The notes beneath the pieces are model-generated. The model searched no databases and was not told where the DNA came from. It saw nothing but the letters and a program-made list of their open reading frames with translations. A stretch of 64,000 nt of DNA from Catenulispora sp. EB89 (GTDB taxonomy: Bacteria; Actinomycetota; Actinomycetes; Streptomycetales; Catenulisporaceae): assembly GCF_041261445.1 (NCBI RefSeq), contig NZ_JBGCCU010000008.1, forward strand, positions 186,001 through 250,000. The letters run 5' to 3'. The translations under genes and the position numbers were made by a program. Numbering within the stretch: position 1 is the first letter of the stretch; every line of letters begins with the position of its first letter. This document shows, piece by piece, positions 52,493 to 60,701 of the stretch.

Positions 52493-53140
52493 TCACCGCG
52501 CGCCGCCGACACGCGGGATCGCGGAGCTCGGATCGGTGCCGGCGAACGCCAGCCCGATGACGAAACCCGCGACCTCCTCCAGTTGCCGGACCCGGTCCAG
52601 CGTTCCGAACAGGGCCGGCACCGCGCCGACATCGCGCACGAGCCGGCCGACGAGCTCCACGGCCGCCGGGTCGTCGCCGCAGATGGGTACCGTTACGGGG
52701 GAGTCGGCACCGTTGGCGGTTCCCGCCGACCACTGCTCGGCGGGAACGAGATGGAACGCCTTGACGACGTGCGCCCCCGGCGCCAGCCGGCCGATCCGCT
52801 CCGCCGCCGAATCACCCGCGTCCGTGAGCAACACGCCTACGCCGTGCTCGACGGCGTTCGTCGGATCGATCAACGGCGTCCCCGCCAGCGCGCCTTCGCA
52901 GGCTCCTGATTCGCGCAGCATGTCCTCCACGCCGGCCCACGCCACGGTGAGCAACACCGCGTCGCACCCGGCGACGGCCTCGCGCGGGGCGGCGGCCCGC
53001 ACCCCGTGGCCCAACCGGTGGGCCAGGGCCTGTGCCCTCGCCGGGGATCGTCCGCCGACGACCACCTGGTGCCCGGCGCGTGACCAGGCTTCGCCCAACG
53101 CCGCCGCCAGTGTTCCCGTCCCCAGAATGCCGATTCTCAT
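52493..53140 (-). CDS. NADPH/F420-dependent reductase-like protein (NpdG fold)
   Basis: 215 aa; ATG at 53140 with AAGGAACC upstream. N-terminal Rossmann fold MRIGILGTGTLAAALGEAWSRAGHQVVVGGRSP, then AVLLTVAW and a KAFHLVPAEQW strand, as in F420H2:NADP oxidoreductase (NpdG) and related dinucleotide-binding reductases. A role in F420 or NADPH redox is inferred from the fold. Divergent from an HxlR regulator at 53251, so probably an inducible redox enzyme. Confidence 0.85.
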   Translation of the reverse strand: MRIGILGTGTLAAALGEAWSRAGHQVVVGGRSPARAQALAHRLGHGVRAAAPREAVAGCDAVLLTVAWAGVEDMLRESGACEGALAGTPLIDPTNAVEHGVGVLLTDAGDSAAERIGRLAPGAHVVKAFHLVPAEQWSAGTANGADSPVTVPICGDDPAAVELVGRLVRDVGAVPALFGTLDRVRQLEEVAGFVIGLAFAGTDPSSAIPRVGGAR

Positions 53141-53209
53141 GGCCGGTTCCTTCTTGTGTGTCGGACTCACGCTGATCGTTCGCGAGCCACGGTAGGGAAG
53201 CCGGTACGC

Positions 53210-53219
53210 ACCGATCGGT
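53210..53219. promoter_or_regulatory. Candidate HxlR operator: perfect 10-bp palindrome
   Basis: ACCGATCGGT between the reductase (start 53140) and HxlR (start 53251) genes. CGGTA words at 53190, 53202 and 53216 add a repeated half-site. GATAAT at 53235-53240 can be the -10 of the HxlR gene, giving an almost leaderless transcript. Confidence 0.5.
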
Positions 53220-53250
53220 AGGCATCGGGGACGCGATAATGGCAGCCGCC

Positions 53251-53619
53251 ATGAGTAACCACGAAGACCACAGCGGCGAGCTTGTCGTCGACTGCCAACT
53301 GCGCGCGGGGACCGAGCTGTTCGCGCACACCTGGGACCCGGTCGTGCTGGTGGCGCTCCGGCCGGGGCCGCGCCGGCGCCGCGAACTGCGTACGGCGATC
53401 GGTGGCCTCAGCGACAAGGTGCTGACCGAAGCGCTGCACCGGCTGCTCGCCAGCGGCCTGATCGACCGCCGCGCGCACGCCGAGGCTCCGCCGCGCGTCG
53501 AGTACGGCCTGACCGCCCTGGGACGGAGCCTGGTCGACGGCCCGATGGAGGCGTTGGGCCGCTGGACGGTGGAGCACGCTGCCGAGCTCCTCGAAGCTCA
53601 GGAGCGCGCCGCGTCGTAG
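53251..53619 (+). CDS. HxlR-family transcriptional regulator
   Basis: 122 aa from ATG 53251 (MSNHEDHSGELVVDCQLRAG). An ATG at 53239 is also in frame, but the GATAAT box just before it would leave no leader, so the later start is preferred. Winged helix ELFAHTWDPVVLVALRPGPRRRRELRTAI with GGLSDKVLTEALHRLLASGLIDRR, then YGLTALGRSLVDGPMEALG. It likely represses itself and the divergent reductase. It shares the HxlR scaffold but little sequence with the regulator at 8799. Confidence 0.9.
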   Translation: MSNHEDHSGELVVDCQLRAGTELFAHTWDPVVLVALRPGPRRRRELRTAIGGLSDKVLTEALHRLLASGLIDRRAHAEAPPRVEYGLTALGRSLVDGPMEALGRWTVEHAAELLEAQERAAS

Positions 53620-53660
53620 CGGTGATGAAACCTGACACCCGACGCCAACCGGCGGCGCGC

Positions 53661-54461
53661 CTAAGGCAGCGCGATCGGCGGACGCGGCCCGGTGCGCCGT
53701 TGCCCCGGCGGGAGCAAGAGCACTTCCAACGCGGTGGCGCACGCCGCGGCCTGCTCGGCGAACCATCCCAGCCGGGCGCTGGCCATCGCCTCGGGGGAGG
53801 AGCGCAGCGCCAGGGCGAAGCGGGCTCGGTTCGCGTTGTCCAGGACCGGGACGGCGACGGTGCGGACGCCCGCGCTGGACTCGCCTTCGTTGAGGGCGAA
53901 GCCCGCGGTGCGGACGCGTTCCAGTTCGTCGCGCAGGTCGCGGGGGTCGGTGATGGTGCGGCCGGTGAGTTGTGGTCGGGGGAGTGCGGCCAGGTCCGCG
54001 TCGTCGCCCCAGGCCAGCAGGACCTTGCCGAGGGCGGTGGAGTGCAGGGGGCGGCGCAGGCCTCGTGCGCCGTCGCGGTCCAGGGAGCCGCCGACCAGGA
54101 TGACGGCGTGCTCGGCGACGCGGGTCGCCAGGTCCGCGGTCGCGCCGGTGCGGGCGGAGAGCTCGGCCAGTTCGGGTTCGGCGCGGTGCAGGCCCCGGCG
54201 GTGGTACGCCAGCCGGCCCAGTTCGGCCAGGGACGGGCCGAGGCGGTAGCGGGCCGTGGCCGGGTCCTGTTCCAGGAAGGCCTCGTTCGTCAGGACTTTG
54301 AGCAGGCGGTGCGCGGTCGACAGCGCCAGGCCGGTGCGGCGCGCCAAGTCGGACGCGGTCAGGTCCTGGGGGCTGTCGGAGAAGCACTGCAGGAGCGCCA
54401 GCGTCCGGTGCACGGCCTGTGCGCCCTCGCGCGGCGCCGCCGGTGCGGAATCTCGGTCCAT
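53661..54461 (-). CDS. IclR-family transcriptional regulator
   Basis: 266 aa. Winged helix-turn-helix about 12-72 (HRTLALLQCFSDSPQDLTASDLA with LALSTAHRLLKVL), then an IclR effector domain (LHSTALGKVLLAW, RTAGFALNEGESSAGVRTVAVPVLD). IclR proteins sense small aromatic, keto or sulfur-type acids. It is divergent from the sulfur operon whose leader peptide begins at 54653 and is the prime candidate for its specific regulation, on top of the leader. A 15-bp dyad lies 12 nt upstream of its start. Confidence 0.93.
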   Translation of the reverse strand: MDRDSAPAAPREGAQAVHRTLALLQCFSDSPQDLTASDLARRTGLALSTAHRLLKVLTNEAFLEQDPATARYRLGPSLAELGRLAYHRRGLHRAEPELAELSARTGATADLATRVAEHAVILVGGSLDRDGARGLRRPLHSTALGKVLLAWGDDADLAALPRPQLTGRTITDPRDLRDELERVRTAGFALNEGESSAGVRTVAVPVLDNANRARFALALRSSPEAMASARLGWFAEQAAACATALEVLLLPPGQRRTGPRPPIALP

Positions 54462-54472
54462 GCGCTGGAGTA

Positions 54473-54487
54473 TTCCATATTGTGGGA
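54473..54487. promoter_or_regulatory. Candidate IclR operator
   Basis: TTCCATATTGTGGGA is an imperfect dyad (10 of 15 positions symmetric) resembling IclR-type TTCCA...TGGAA sites, 12 nt upstream of the IclR gene and 69 nt before the -35 of the sulfur operon. Confidence 0.5.
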
Positions 54488-54555
54488 GATCGTGGCGCCG
54501 GCAACGTGTCTGGCACCGAACTAATCCCGCAGTGTGGACGATTTACGCGCAGTGA

Positions 54556-54584
54556 TTGTCTTCGCTCGGCTCCTCCCGGATAGT
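54556..54584 (+). promoter_or_regulatory. Promoter of the sulfur operon
   Basis: TTGTCT (54556-54561), 17 nt, GATAGT (54579-54584). Predicted start of transcription about 54591, 62 nt before the leader peptide ORF. Confidence 0.55.
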
Positions 54585-54652
54585 GGAAGCCAGGCGCCGG
54601 GCCGGCGCCGGCCCGGGACCGCCGGGCCACCGGGACAGGAGGGAGGATCGCG

Positions 54653-54769
54653 ATGAACGCACACGGCACCGACCGCCCGCGCCCGCGACCCATCCCGGTC
54701 CGCCCCGCCCTGACAGCACGCCGCCACGTCGATCTGGTGCGCGTCTCCAGCGCCATCTGTCCGGTCTGA
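54653..54769 (+). CDS. Cysteine-type leader peptide (38 aa) of the sulfur operon
   Basis: Sequence opens MNAHGTDRPRPRPIPVRPAL and ends TARRHVDLVRVSSAICPV; ATG with GGAGGG 6 nt upstream. The (L)TARRHVDLVRVSSAIC core, with a Cys codon close to the stop, is the pattern of actinobacterial putative leader peptides found before sulfur-assimilation genes, where the ribosome's wait for Cys-tRNA at the TGT codon tunes expression of the next genes. Here the operon downstream encodes sulfonate uptake and desulfurising enzymes, which fits. The Cys is followed by Pro-Val rather than Arg and stop. Confidence 0.85.
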   Translation: MNAHGTDRPRPRPIPVRPALTARRHVDLVRVSSAICPV

Positions 54770-54951
54770 CCTCGCCCGGCGGGCCGCGCCGACCGATCGC
54801 TCCGGTCGCGCCGATCGCATAGATCTCACTGATCGCATTGATCCACCCCGCGGATCCACCCCGCCGCGTCTTTCTCGTTTCCCTTCTTGCCTCCGGAGTC
54901 GTGCCTGCCCCCAGGCGCGCGCCGGCCCATCCCCCCTGTGAGGGCACTGCT
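54770..54951 (+). promoter_or_regulatory. Attenuator-like region between leader peptide and first enzyme gene
   Basis: 182 nt. A hairpin pairs GCGCC-GACCG (54786-54795) with CGGTC-GCGC (54803-54811) around ATCGCTC. CGCGG (54849-54853) can pair with CCGCG near 54864, followed by a T-rich stretch (about 54869-54888). This may act as a terminator or translational gate responding to the leader; alternative pairings were not computed. Confidence 0.45.
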
Positions 54952-56001
54952 ATGCCGACACCCGCCGCCCCGATCTCCCCGCTCGTCCCGCCGACGCTCG
55001 ACACCCTCTGGTTCACCCGCTGTCCGGTGCCGACCGCCACCGGCATCGCCGCCGACCGCGGCTGGCTGGCCGCCGAGTTCGCCGCTGACGGCCTCGCGGT
55101 CCGCTCGCTCCAGGACGCTGGTCCCGACGTGCCGCGCGACCGGCACTTCACGCACGCCCTGACCGGCCTGTTCCGCGAAGGCGGCAACGTCCCGGCGCTG
55201 TGGGCCCGGGCGGCGGGGGAACGGACCCGGCTGATCGGCCTGACCTGGATCGAGGAACGGCAGGCGATCCTGGTCCGCGCCGAGGACCGGGACCGGATCG
55301 CCGAGCCCGGCGACCTGGCCGGGCTCCGGATCGCGGTCCCGCGCCGGGACATCGCGATCGACTTCTGGCGCGCGATGGCGCTGGCCGGGTTCCGCGGCGC
55401 GCTGGCCGCCGCCGGGACCGGCCTGGGCTTCGGCGACGTGACCCCGGTCGAGGTGGTCGCGGCGCCGTCGGCGGGGCAGTGGATCGCCGAGCTCGAAGCG
55501 CTGCGCGCCGGCCGGGTCGACGCCGTGTACGTCAAGGGCGCGCTGGCGGTGGAGGCGGCCGCCGCGCACGGCGCGGTCATCGGCATCGACCTGGACGCCT
55601 TCGCCGACCCGGCGGTCCGGATCAACAACGGCACGCCGCGCCCGGTCACCGTGCACCAGGACCTGCTGGACCGGCATCCCGAGCTGGTGGTCCGCTTCCT
55701 GCGGGTGCTGGTCGAGGCCGCCGACTGGGCCGCGTCGCACCCGGGCGAGCTGGCCCGGATCCTGGCCGCCGAGACCGGCGCCGGGCCCGAGGGCGTGGCC
55801 GGTGCCTACCGCGGCGCCGGATCCTCCGACCTGCACCTGGACCTGTCCGAGCACCGCCTGGGCCTGCTGGCGCGGCAGGAGCACTTCCTGCGCGGCCAGG
55901 GCTTCCTGGCCGCTCCGGTCGACGTCGCGGCCTGGGCCGCGCCCGAACCGCTGGCCGCCGCCCAAGCGTCGGCCGCGCGCCGGTCCGCCGCGTCTGTCTA
56001 G
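54952..56001 (+). CDS. DszB-like desulfinase/substrate-binding-fold protein, cytosolic
   Basis: 349 aa; ATG at 54952 with GAGGGC upstream. Periplasmic-binding fold without signal peptide. It aligns by eye with 2'-hydroxybiphenyl-2-sulfinate desulfinase DszB: the catalytic cysteine motif CPVP (Cys24), then HFT (His65) and Arg75 10 residues later (LFREGGNVPAL vs the DszB RFGGEIPPL), the DLAGLRIAV strand, and the late AAPVDVAAWAAPEPL (DszB EPVALDQWAAPEFL). Conservation of the Cys/His/Arg set argues for C-S bond cleavage of a sulfinate, releasing sulfite. Alternatively it is a non-enzymatic binding protein. First enzyme gene after the Cys leader. Confidence 0.75.
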   Translation: MPTPAAPISPLVPPTLDTLWFTRCPVPTATGIAADRGWLAAEFAADGLAVRSLQDAGPDVPRDRHFTHALTGLFREGGNVPALWARAAGERTRLIGLTWIEERQAILVRAEDRDRIAEPGDLAGLRIAVPRRDIAIDFWRAMALAGFRGALAAAGTGLGFGDVTPVEVVAAPSAGQWIAELEALRAGRVDAVYVKGALAVEAAAAHGAVIGIDLDAFADPAVRINNGTPRPVTVHQDLLDRHPELVVRFLRVLVEAADWAASHPGELARILAAETGAGPEGVAGAYRGAGSSDLHLDLSEHRLGLLARQEHFLRGQGFLAAPVDVAAWAAPEPLAAAQASAARRSAASV

Positions 56002-56059
56002 CTTCCGGCTGCCCGGCAGCCGTGTCCCGACATCTTCCACAGCCCGACAAGGAACCCTG

Positions 56060-57097
56060 ATGAACGCTCCGATCCGCCGAATATCCGCCGTCCTGACCGC
56101 CGCCGTCCTCGTGGCCGCCGCGGCGGCCTGCTCGTCGTCGAAGTCCGCCTCGTCGCAGGGCTCGAACACCGACGCCGCCGCGCTCGCCGGTTCGGGCAGC
56201 GTCACGATCCGCATCCCCGATCCCGGCAACTCCGGCGCGCTGGCGCTGGGCAAGAAGGACGGCACCCTGGCCGCCGCGCTGGCCAAGGTCGGCGCGAAGG
56301 TCGCGTGGACCGGGAGCGCCGGCGCGTTCGCCCCGGCCGCGCAGGAACTGGACGGCGACCAGCTGGACGTCGCAGAGGGCTCCATCACCTCCGCCGTCGC
56401 CGCGCTCGCCCAGAAGCCCGGCTTCAAACTCTTCGCCGCGGTCGCCCCGGACAAGGTCGGCGAGGGCATCCTGGTGAAGGACAACTCGGGTATCACCAGC
56501 GTCGCGGACCTGGCCGGCAAGAAGGTCGTGGTCTGGCACGGCGGCTCCAGCGAGTACCTGCTGCTCAAGGCACTGGCGCAGAACCACGTCCCGGACTCCG
56601 CGGTGCAGCGGGTGTATCTGCAGCCGAACCAGAGCGCGGCGGTGCTGCACTCCGGCCAGGTCGACGCCTGGGCCGCCTGGGCGACCTTCTCGATCTCCGA
56701 GCGGGCCAACGCCGGCGAGCACTTCCTGGTCACCGGCGGCGACATCGGCTCGCAGAACTACGCGGTGTGGGCCGTGCGCAACGAGTTCGCGAGCAAGCAT
56801 GCGGCGGTGGTGAAGGCGTTCTACGACTACCTGCACGAGGTCGAGACCAAGCAGGCGCAGAACCCCGAGGCCTACCTCAACGTGTTCCACAGCTCCGGGC
56901 CGGACGCGGTGTCCGGCAAGGAGAAGGACCTGACGGTCCAGGACTACCGGGCCGGCAGCCCGACCTCGCCGATCACCGCCGCGGATCTGGCGAACTTCAA
57001 GGAGGTCGCGCAGTTCTTCGCCGACGAGAAGGTGACGCCGGGCCTGGTGGACCTGGCGCCGAACGTGATCGACGTGACGACGCTGGCGGGGTCGTGA
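56060..57097 (+). CDS. ssuA: Sulfonate ABC transporter substrate-binding lipoprotein
   Basis: 345 aa; ATG with AAGGAACC upstream. Lipobox VAAAAACS (Cys near 24) makes it a membrane-anchored lipoprotein. NMT1/SsuA-type two-lobe fold: TIRIPDPGNSGALALGKKDG, a DVAEGSITSAVAALAQKPGF segment, DLAGKKVVVWHGGSSEYLLLKAL, and QPNQSAAVLHSGQVDAWAAW. It binds a sulfonate or related organosulfur compound outside the cell. Its stop overlaps the permease start (TGATG). Confidence 0.88.
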   Translation: MNAPIRRISAVLTAAVLVAAAAACSSSKSASSQGSNTDAAALAGSGSVTIRIPDPGNSGALALGKKDGTLAAALAKVGAKVAWTGSAGAFAPAAQELDGDQLDVAEGSITSAVAALAQKPGFKLFAAVAPDKVGEGILVKDNSGITSVADLAGKKVVVWHGGSSEYLLLKALAQNHVPDSAVQRVYLQPNQSAAVLHSGQVDAWAAWATFSISERANAGEHFLVTGGDIGSQNYAVWAVRNEFASKHAAVVKAFYDYLHEVETKQAQNPEAYLNVFHSSGPDAVSGKEKDLTVQDYRAGSPTSPITAADLANFKEVAQFFADEKVTPGLVDLAPNVIDVTTLAGS

Positions 57098-58101
57098 TGA
57101 CGGCGCTGGAGTCCGACACGGTGGCGGCCGTGGAGCCGGCCGTGGAGCCGGCCGGGCCGACGGAGCCGACGAGGCCGACCGAGCTCGCCGAGCCCGCCGA
57201 CCCGACCGCTCCCGCTCGCGAGCCCGACCCCGCTCCCGCTCGCGAACCCGCTCACGCTCACGCTCACGAAAGCGAACCCGACCCCGAACCGCTGGACCTC
57301 GTCACCCCACAAGTCCGCCGCCCGCGCCGCCGCCCCCGCGGCCTGGCCTTCGCCCTGCGCGCGCTGGGCCCGCTGGTCATCCTCGCCGGCTGGTGGACCG
57401 CCTCGGCGACCGGCGTGCTGACCAAGGACCTGCTCGCCTCGCCGCCGGACGTGTTCCGGCAGGCCGTGGACCTGTGGCGCAGCGGGCAGCTGTCGCAAGC
57501 CCTCACCGTCTCCCTCGTCCGCGCCGGCACCGGCCTGCTGCTGGGCGTCACGGCCGGGCTGGTCCTCGGCGTCACCGCGGGCTTCTCCCGGATCGGCGAC
57601 GACCTGCTCGACTCCGCCATGCAGACCCTGCGGGCCCTGCCATTCCTGTCCCTGGTGCCGTTGTTCATGGTCTGGTTCGGCATCGGCGAGGCCGCCCGCA
57701 TCATCCTGATCGCGGTCGCCACCACCTTCCCGATGTACGTCTCCACCGCCGGCGCGGTCCGCAACGCCGACCCGAAGCTGCTGGAGGCGGCGCGCGCCTT
57801 CGGGATGGGCCGGCTGGCCATCGTCCGCCGGATCGTGCTGCCCGGCGCGCTGCCGGCGATCCTGTCGGGCCTGCGGCTGTCCACGACGCTCAGCGTCATC
57901 GCCCTGATCGCCGCCGAGGAGATCAACTCCACCGCCGGTCTCGGCTACCTGATGGCGCAGGCGCAGGACTTCTCCCGCACCGACATCCTGACCGTCTGCA
58001 TCCTCATCTACGGCCTGCTCGGCCTGACCGCCGATGTGGTGATCAGGGCCCTGGAACGCGTGCTCATGCCCTGGCGCAACGCGGTGGGAGGGACCCGATG
58101 A
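57097..58101 (+). CDS. ssuC: Sulfonate ABC transporter permease
   Basis: 334 aa. A low-complexity N-terminus of about 65 residues (Pro/Glu/Ala with AREPAHAHAHE), not typical of SsuC, is followed by the BPD_transp_1 core: six helices and the EAA loop EAARAFGMGRLAIVRRIVLPGALPAIL. It forms the channel with the ATPase at 58098. Start ATG overlaps the SsuA stop by 1 nt, its stop overlaps the SsuB start by 4 nt, so expression is tightly coupled. Confidence 0.92.
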   Translation: MTALESDTVAAVEPAVEPAGPTEPTRPTELAEPADPTAPAREPDPAPAREPAHAHAHESEPDPEPLDLVTPQVRRPRRRPRGLAFALRALGPLVILAGWWTASATGVLTKDLLASPPDVFRQAVDLWRSGQLSQALTVSLVRAGTGLLLGVTAGLVLGVTAGFSRIGDDLLDSAMQTLRALPFLSLVPLFMVWFGIGEAARIILIAVATTFPMYVSTAGAVRNADPKLLEAARAFGMGRLAIVRRIVLPGALPAILSGLRLSTTLSVIALIAAEEINSTAGLGYLMAQAQDFSRTDILTVCILIYGLLGLTADVVIRALERVLMPWRNAVGGTR

Positions 58102-58820
58102 GCGTCGCGGTGCGAACCGACGGTGTCCGGCGCGAGTTCGGCGGCCGGACCGTGCTCGGCGGCGTGGACCTGGAGATCCGGCGCGGGGAGTTCGTGGCGC
58201 TGCTCGGCGCCAGCGGCTCGGGCAAGACCACGTTGCTGCGGCTGCTTGCGGGACTGGACAGCCCGGACTCCGGCACGGTCCTGGTGCCCCGGCAGCGGAC
58301 CGTGGTCTTCCAGGAGCCGCGCCTGGTCCCCTCGCAGCGGGTGCTGGGCAACGTCGCGCTCGGCCTGCCGCGCGGCGCCGCCACCCGCGCGACCGCCCTG
58401 GCGGCGCTGGCCGAGGTCGGCCTGGCCGGCCACGCCCGCGCCTGGCCGGCGACCCTGTCCGGCGGCGAGGCGCAGCGCGTGGCGCTGGCCCGGGCGCTGG
58501 TGCGCGAGCCGGGGCTGCTGCTGCTCGACGAGCCGTTCGCCGCGCTGGACGCGCTGACCCGGCTGAAGATGCAGGACCTGGTGGCCGACCTGGTGGCCCG
58601 CCACCGGCCGGCGGTGCTGCTGGTGACGCACGACGTGGACGAGGCGATCCGGCTCGCCGACCGCGTCGTGGTGCTCGGCGGGGGCGGGCGCCTGGTCCTG
58701 GACGAGCCGGTCGCTCTGGCCCGCCCGCGTGACGACGCGGACCCGGCGTTCCCGGTGCTGCGCCGCCGGCTGCTCGCCGAGCTCGGCGTGACACCGGTCG
58801 TCCAGGAGCGCGCGGCATGA
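58098..58820 (+). CDS. ssuB: Sulfonate ABC transporter ATP-binding protein
   Basis: 240 aa. Walker A GASGSGKTT, Q-loop VVFQEPRLVP, signature LSGGEAQRVALARALV, Walker B LLLLDEPFAALDAL, switch VTHDVDEAI. Nitrate/sulfonate/taurine class. Overlaps SsuC by 4 nt and the M20 gene by 4 nt. Confidence 0.93.
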   Translation: MSVAVRTDGVRREFGGRTVLGGVDLEIRRGEFVALLGASGSGKTTLLRLLAGLDSPDSGTVLVPRQRTVVFQEPRLVPSQRVLGNVALGLPRGAATRATALAALAEVGLAGHARAWPATLSGGEAQRVALARALVREPGLLLLDEPFAALDALTRLKMQDLVADLVARHRPAVLLVTHDVDEAIRLADRVVVLGGGGRLVLDEPVALARPRDDADPAFPVLRRRLLAELGVTPVVQERAA

Positions 58821-60058
58821 CCGTCCTCGACGACGCCCGCGACCTCCAGCCCGAGCTCGTACGACTGCGCCGGTCCCTGCACGCCGAACCCGAGACCGGC
58901 CTGCGTCTGCCGCGCACCCAGGAGAAGGTGCTCGCAGCGCTGGACGGTCTCGGTCTGGAGATCACGCTCGGCAAAGCCCTGACATCGGTGACGGCGGTAG
59001 TGCGGGCCTCGCGGCCGGACACCGCTGCGGTCCCGACCACTCCGGTCCCGGCCGCCCCGGTCCCGGCCGCCCCGGTCCTGCTGCGCGCCGACCTCGACGC
59101 GCTCCCGCTCACCGAGTCCACCGCCCTGGACTACGCCTCCCGAACCCCCGGCGCGGCCCACGCCTGCGGCCACGACCTGCACGCGGCGATGCTCGTCGGC
59201 GCCGCCCGGCTGCTCGCGGCCCGCCGCGAGCAGCTGCCCGGCGACGTCATCCTGATGTTCCAACCCGGCGAGGAAGGCCACGACGGCGCCCGCCTGATGC
59301 TGGAGGAAGGCCTGCTCGCCGCCGCCGGCCCCCGACCGGCCGCCGCCTACGCCCTGCACGCGGCGTCCACCGCCCCGCTCGGCCGCTTCGGCACCCGGCC
59401 CGGACCCGCCCTGGCCGCGTCCGGCACCGTCGAGGTGCTGTTCCGGGGCAGCGGCGGCCACGGCGCCTGGCCGCAGACCGCACGCGATCCGATCCCGGCC
59501 CTCGGCGCGGCGATCGGCGCGCTCCAGACCATGGTCACCCGCCGGTTCGACGCCCTGCAACCGGTGCTGGTCTCGATCGGCCGGGTGGCGGCCGGCACCG
59601 CGCCGAACATCATCCCGGAGACCGCGCAGCTCGCGGCCACGCTGCGGGCGTTCAGCGCCGACGCCCACCGGCGGCTGGAAGCCGAGATCGACCGCGTCGT
59701 CCACGGCATCGCCGCCGCGCACGGTGTCGAAGCCGAGATCACCCACAGCCCCGGCTACCCGGTGACGGTCAACGACCCGGCCGCCACGGACTTCGTCGCC
59801 GCCGCGTGCGCCGACCTGTTCGGCGCCGACCGCTACGCCGCCGCCGAGCGGCCCGCGCTGGTCTCCGACGACATCGGACGCGTCCTGGCCGAAGTGCCCG
59901 GCGCCATGGTGTCGCTCGGCGCACGCCCTCGGGGCCTGGACGCCGAGCACGCAGCGCCCAACCACTCGCCGCACGCGGTGTTCGACGACGCCGTTCTCGC
60001 CGACGGCGCGGCGCTGCTGGCCGAACTCGCTCTACGACCACGGAAAGAAGCCTCCTGA
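58817..60058 (+). CDS. M20D amidohydrolase (N-acyl-amino-acid or N-acetyl-cysteine type)
   Basis: 413 aa; starts 4 nt inside ssuB. M20D motifs: VLLRADLDALPL, HACGHDLHAAML (metal ligands), MFQPGEEGHDGARLML, dimerisation segment GSGGHGAWPQTARDPIPA and EHAAPNHSPHAVFDDAV. A short Pro/Ala repeat (TTPVPAAPVPAAPV) interrupts the N-terminal strands. It hydrolyses an N-acyl amino acid. In Bacillus, M20D members in sulfur operons deacetylate N-acetyl-S-alkylcysteines; the same role here would feed cysteine or its thioethers to the desulfurising enzymes. That assignment is inference. Confidence 0.85.
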   Translation: MTVLDDARDLQPELVRLRRSLHAEPETGLRLPRTQEKVLAALDGLGLEITLGKALTSVTAVVRASRPDTAAVPTTPVPAAPVPAAPVLLRADLDALPLTESTALDYASRTPGAAHACGHDLHAAMLVGAARLLAARREQLPGDVILMFQPGEEGHDGARLMLEEGLLAAAGPRPAAAYALHAASTAPLGRFGTRPGPALAASGTVEVLFRGSGGHGAWPQTARDPIPALGAAIGALQTMVTRRFDALQPVLVSIGRVAAGTAPNIIPETAQLAATLRAFSADAHRRLEAEIDRVVHGIAAAHGVEAEITHSPGYPVTVNDPAATDFVAAACADLFGADRYAAAERPALVSDDIGRVLAEVPGAMVSLGARPRGLDAEHAAPNHSPHAVFDDAVLADGAALLAELALRPRKEAS

Positions 60059-60059
60059 T

Positions 60060-60701
60060 ATGCCCCGCATTCACATAGTCCTGCCACCGGCGGCCGACGC
60101 CCCGCCGTTGGCCACCCTCCCGGGCTCGTTCACCGACGTGCGTCCGCAGACAGTCGATCCCTTCCTGGCGCTCGCCAAGGCCGCAGATCTGGCCGGGCTC
60201 TCCGGCATCGTCGTTCCGCACGACCCCCAGGGTCCCGAACCGCTGGTCACCGCGGCCGGACTGCTGCGCGCGACCCGCCACGTCACGGTCTTCGCCGGGA
60301 TCCAGCCCTGGATCGCGACGCCGCAGTACACCGCGAAGCTCTCGGCCTCGCTCCAGCGCTTCTCCGGCGGCCGTTTCGGCTGGTACCTCGACGACACCGC
60401 CGAATCCGCGGCGTTCGTCGGCACCGCCCGCGAGTTCTGGCACCGCCCCGACGGCCTGCCCGACGTGCTGTCCGAGCACCCCTTCCCGCACCTGGCCACC
60501 GCCGGCGAGGGCGGCACGGCACACCTGGACGTCGCAGGCCTCGAACCCGACGCCGTCACCGCGCTGATCCAGGAGCGTCGCGGCGCGGACATCGCAGAGT
60601 TCTTCCTCGCCGTCGGCCACGACCCCGGCGAGGTCTACCGGATCGGGGAGTACGTCCTCCCGGTCCTGTCCCAGGAAAAGGAGCCGGCCCGTGTCGGTTG
60701 A
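60060..60701 (+). CDS. Shortened luciferase-like monooxygenase family protein
   Basis: 213 aa against 350-390 for SsuD-type enzymes. The first half (FLALAKAADLAGLSGIVVPHD, LRATRHVTVFAGIQPWIATPQYTAKLSASLQRFSGGRFGWYLDD) and the extreme C-terminus (YRIGEYVLPVLSQEK) match the luciferase-like family, with the central region reduced. It could be a second subunit for the monooxygenase at 60691, whose start overlaps it by 11 nt, or an in-frame deleted relic that is still translated. The frame is intact and codon bias normal. No ribosome-binding site is strong; coupling to the M20 gene (1 nt gap) is likely. Confidence 0.7.
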   Translation: MPRIHIVLPPAADAPPLATLPGSFTDVRPQTVDPFLALAKAADLAGLSGIVVPHDPQGPEPLVTAAGLLRATRHVTVFAGIQPWIATPQYTAKLSASLQRFSGGRFGWYLDDTAESAAFVGTAREFWHRPDGLPDVLSEHPFPHLATAGEGGTAHLDVAGLEPDAVTALIQERRGADIAEFFLAVGHDPGEVYRIGEYVLPVLSQEKEPARVG

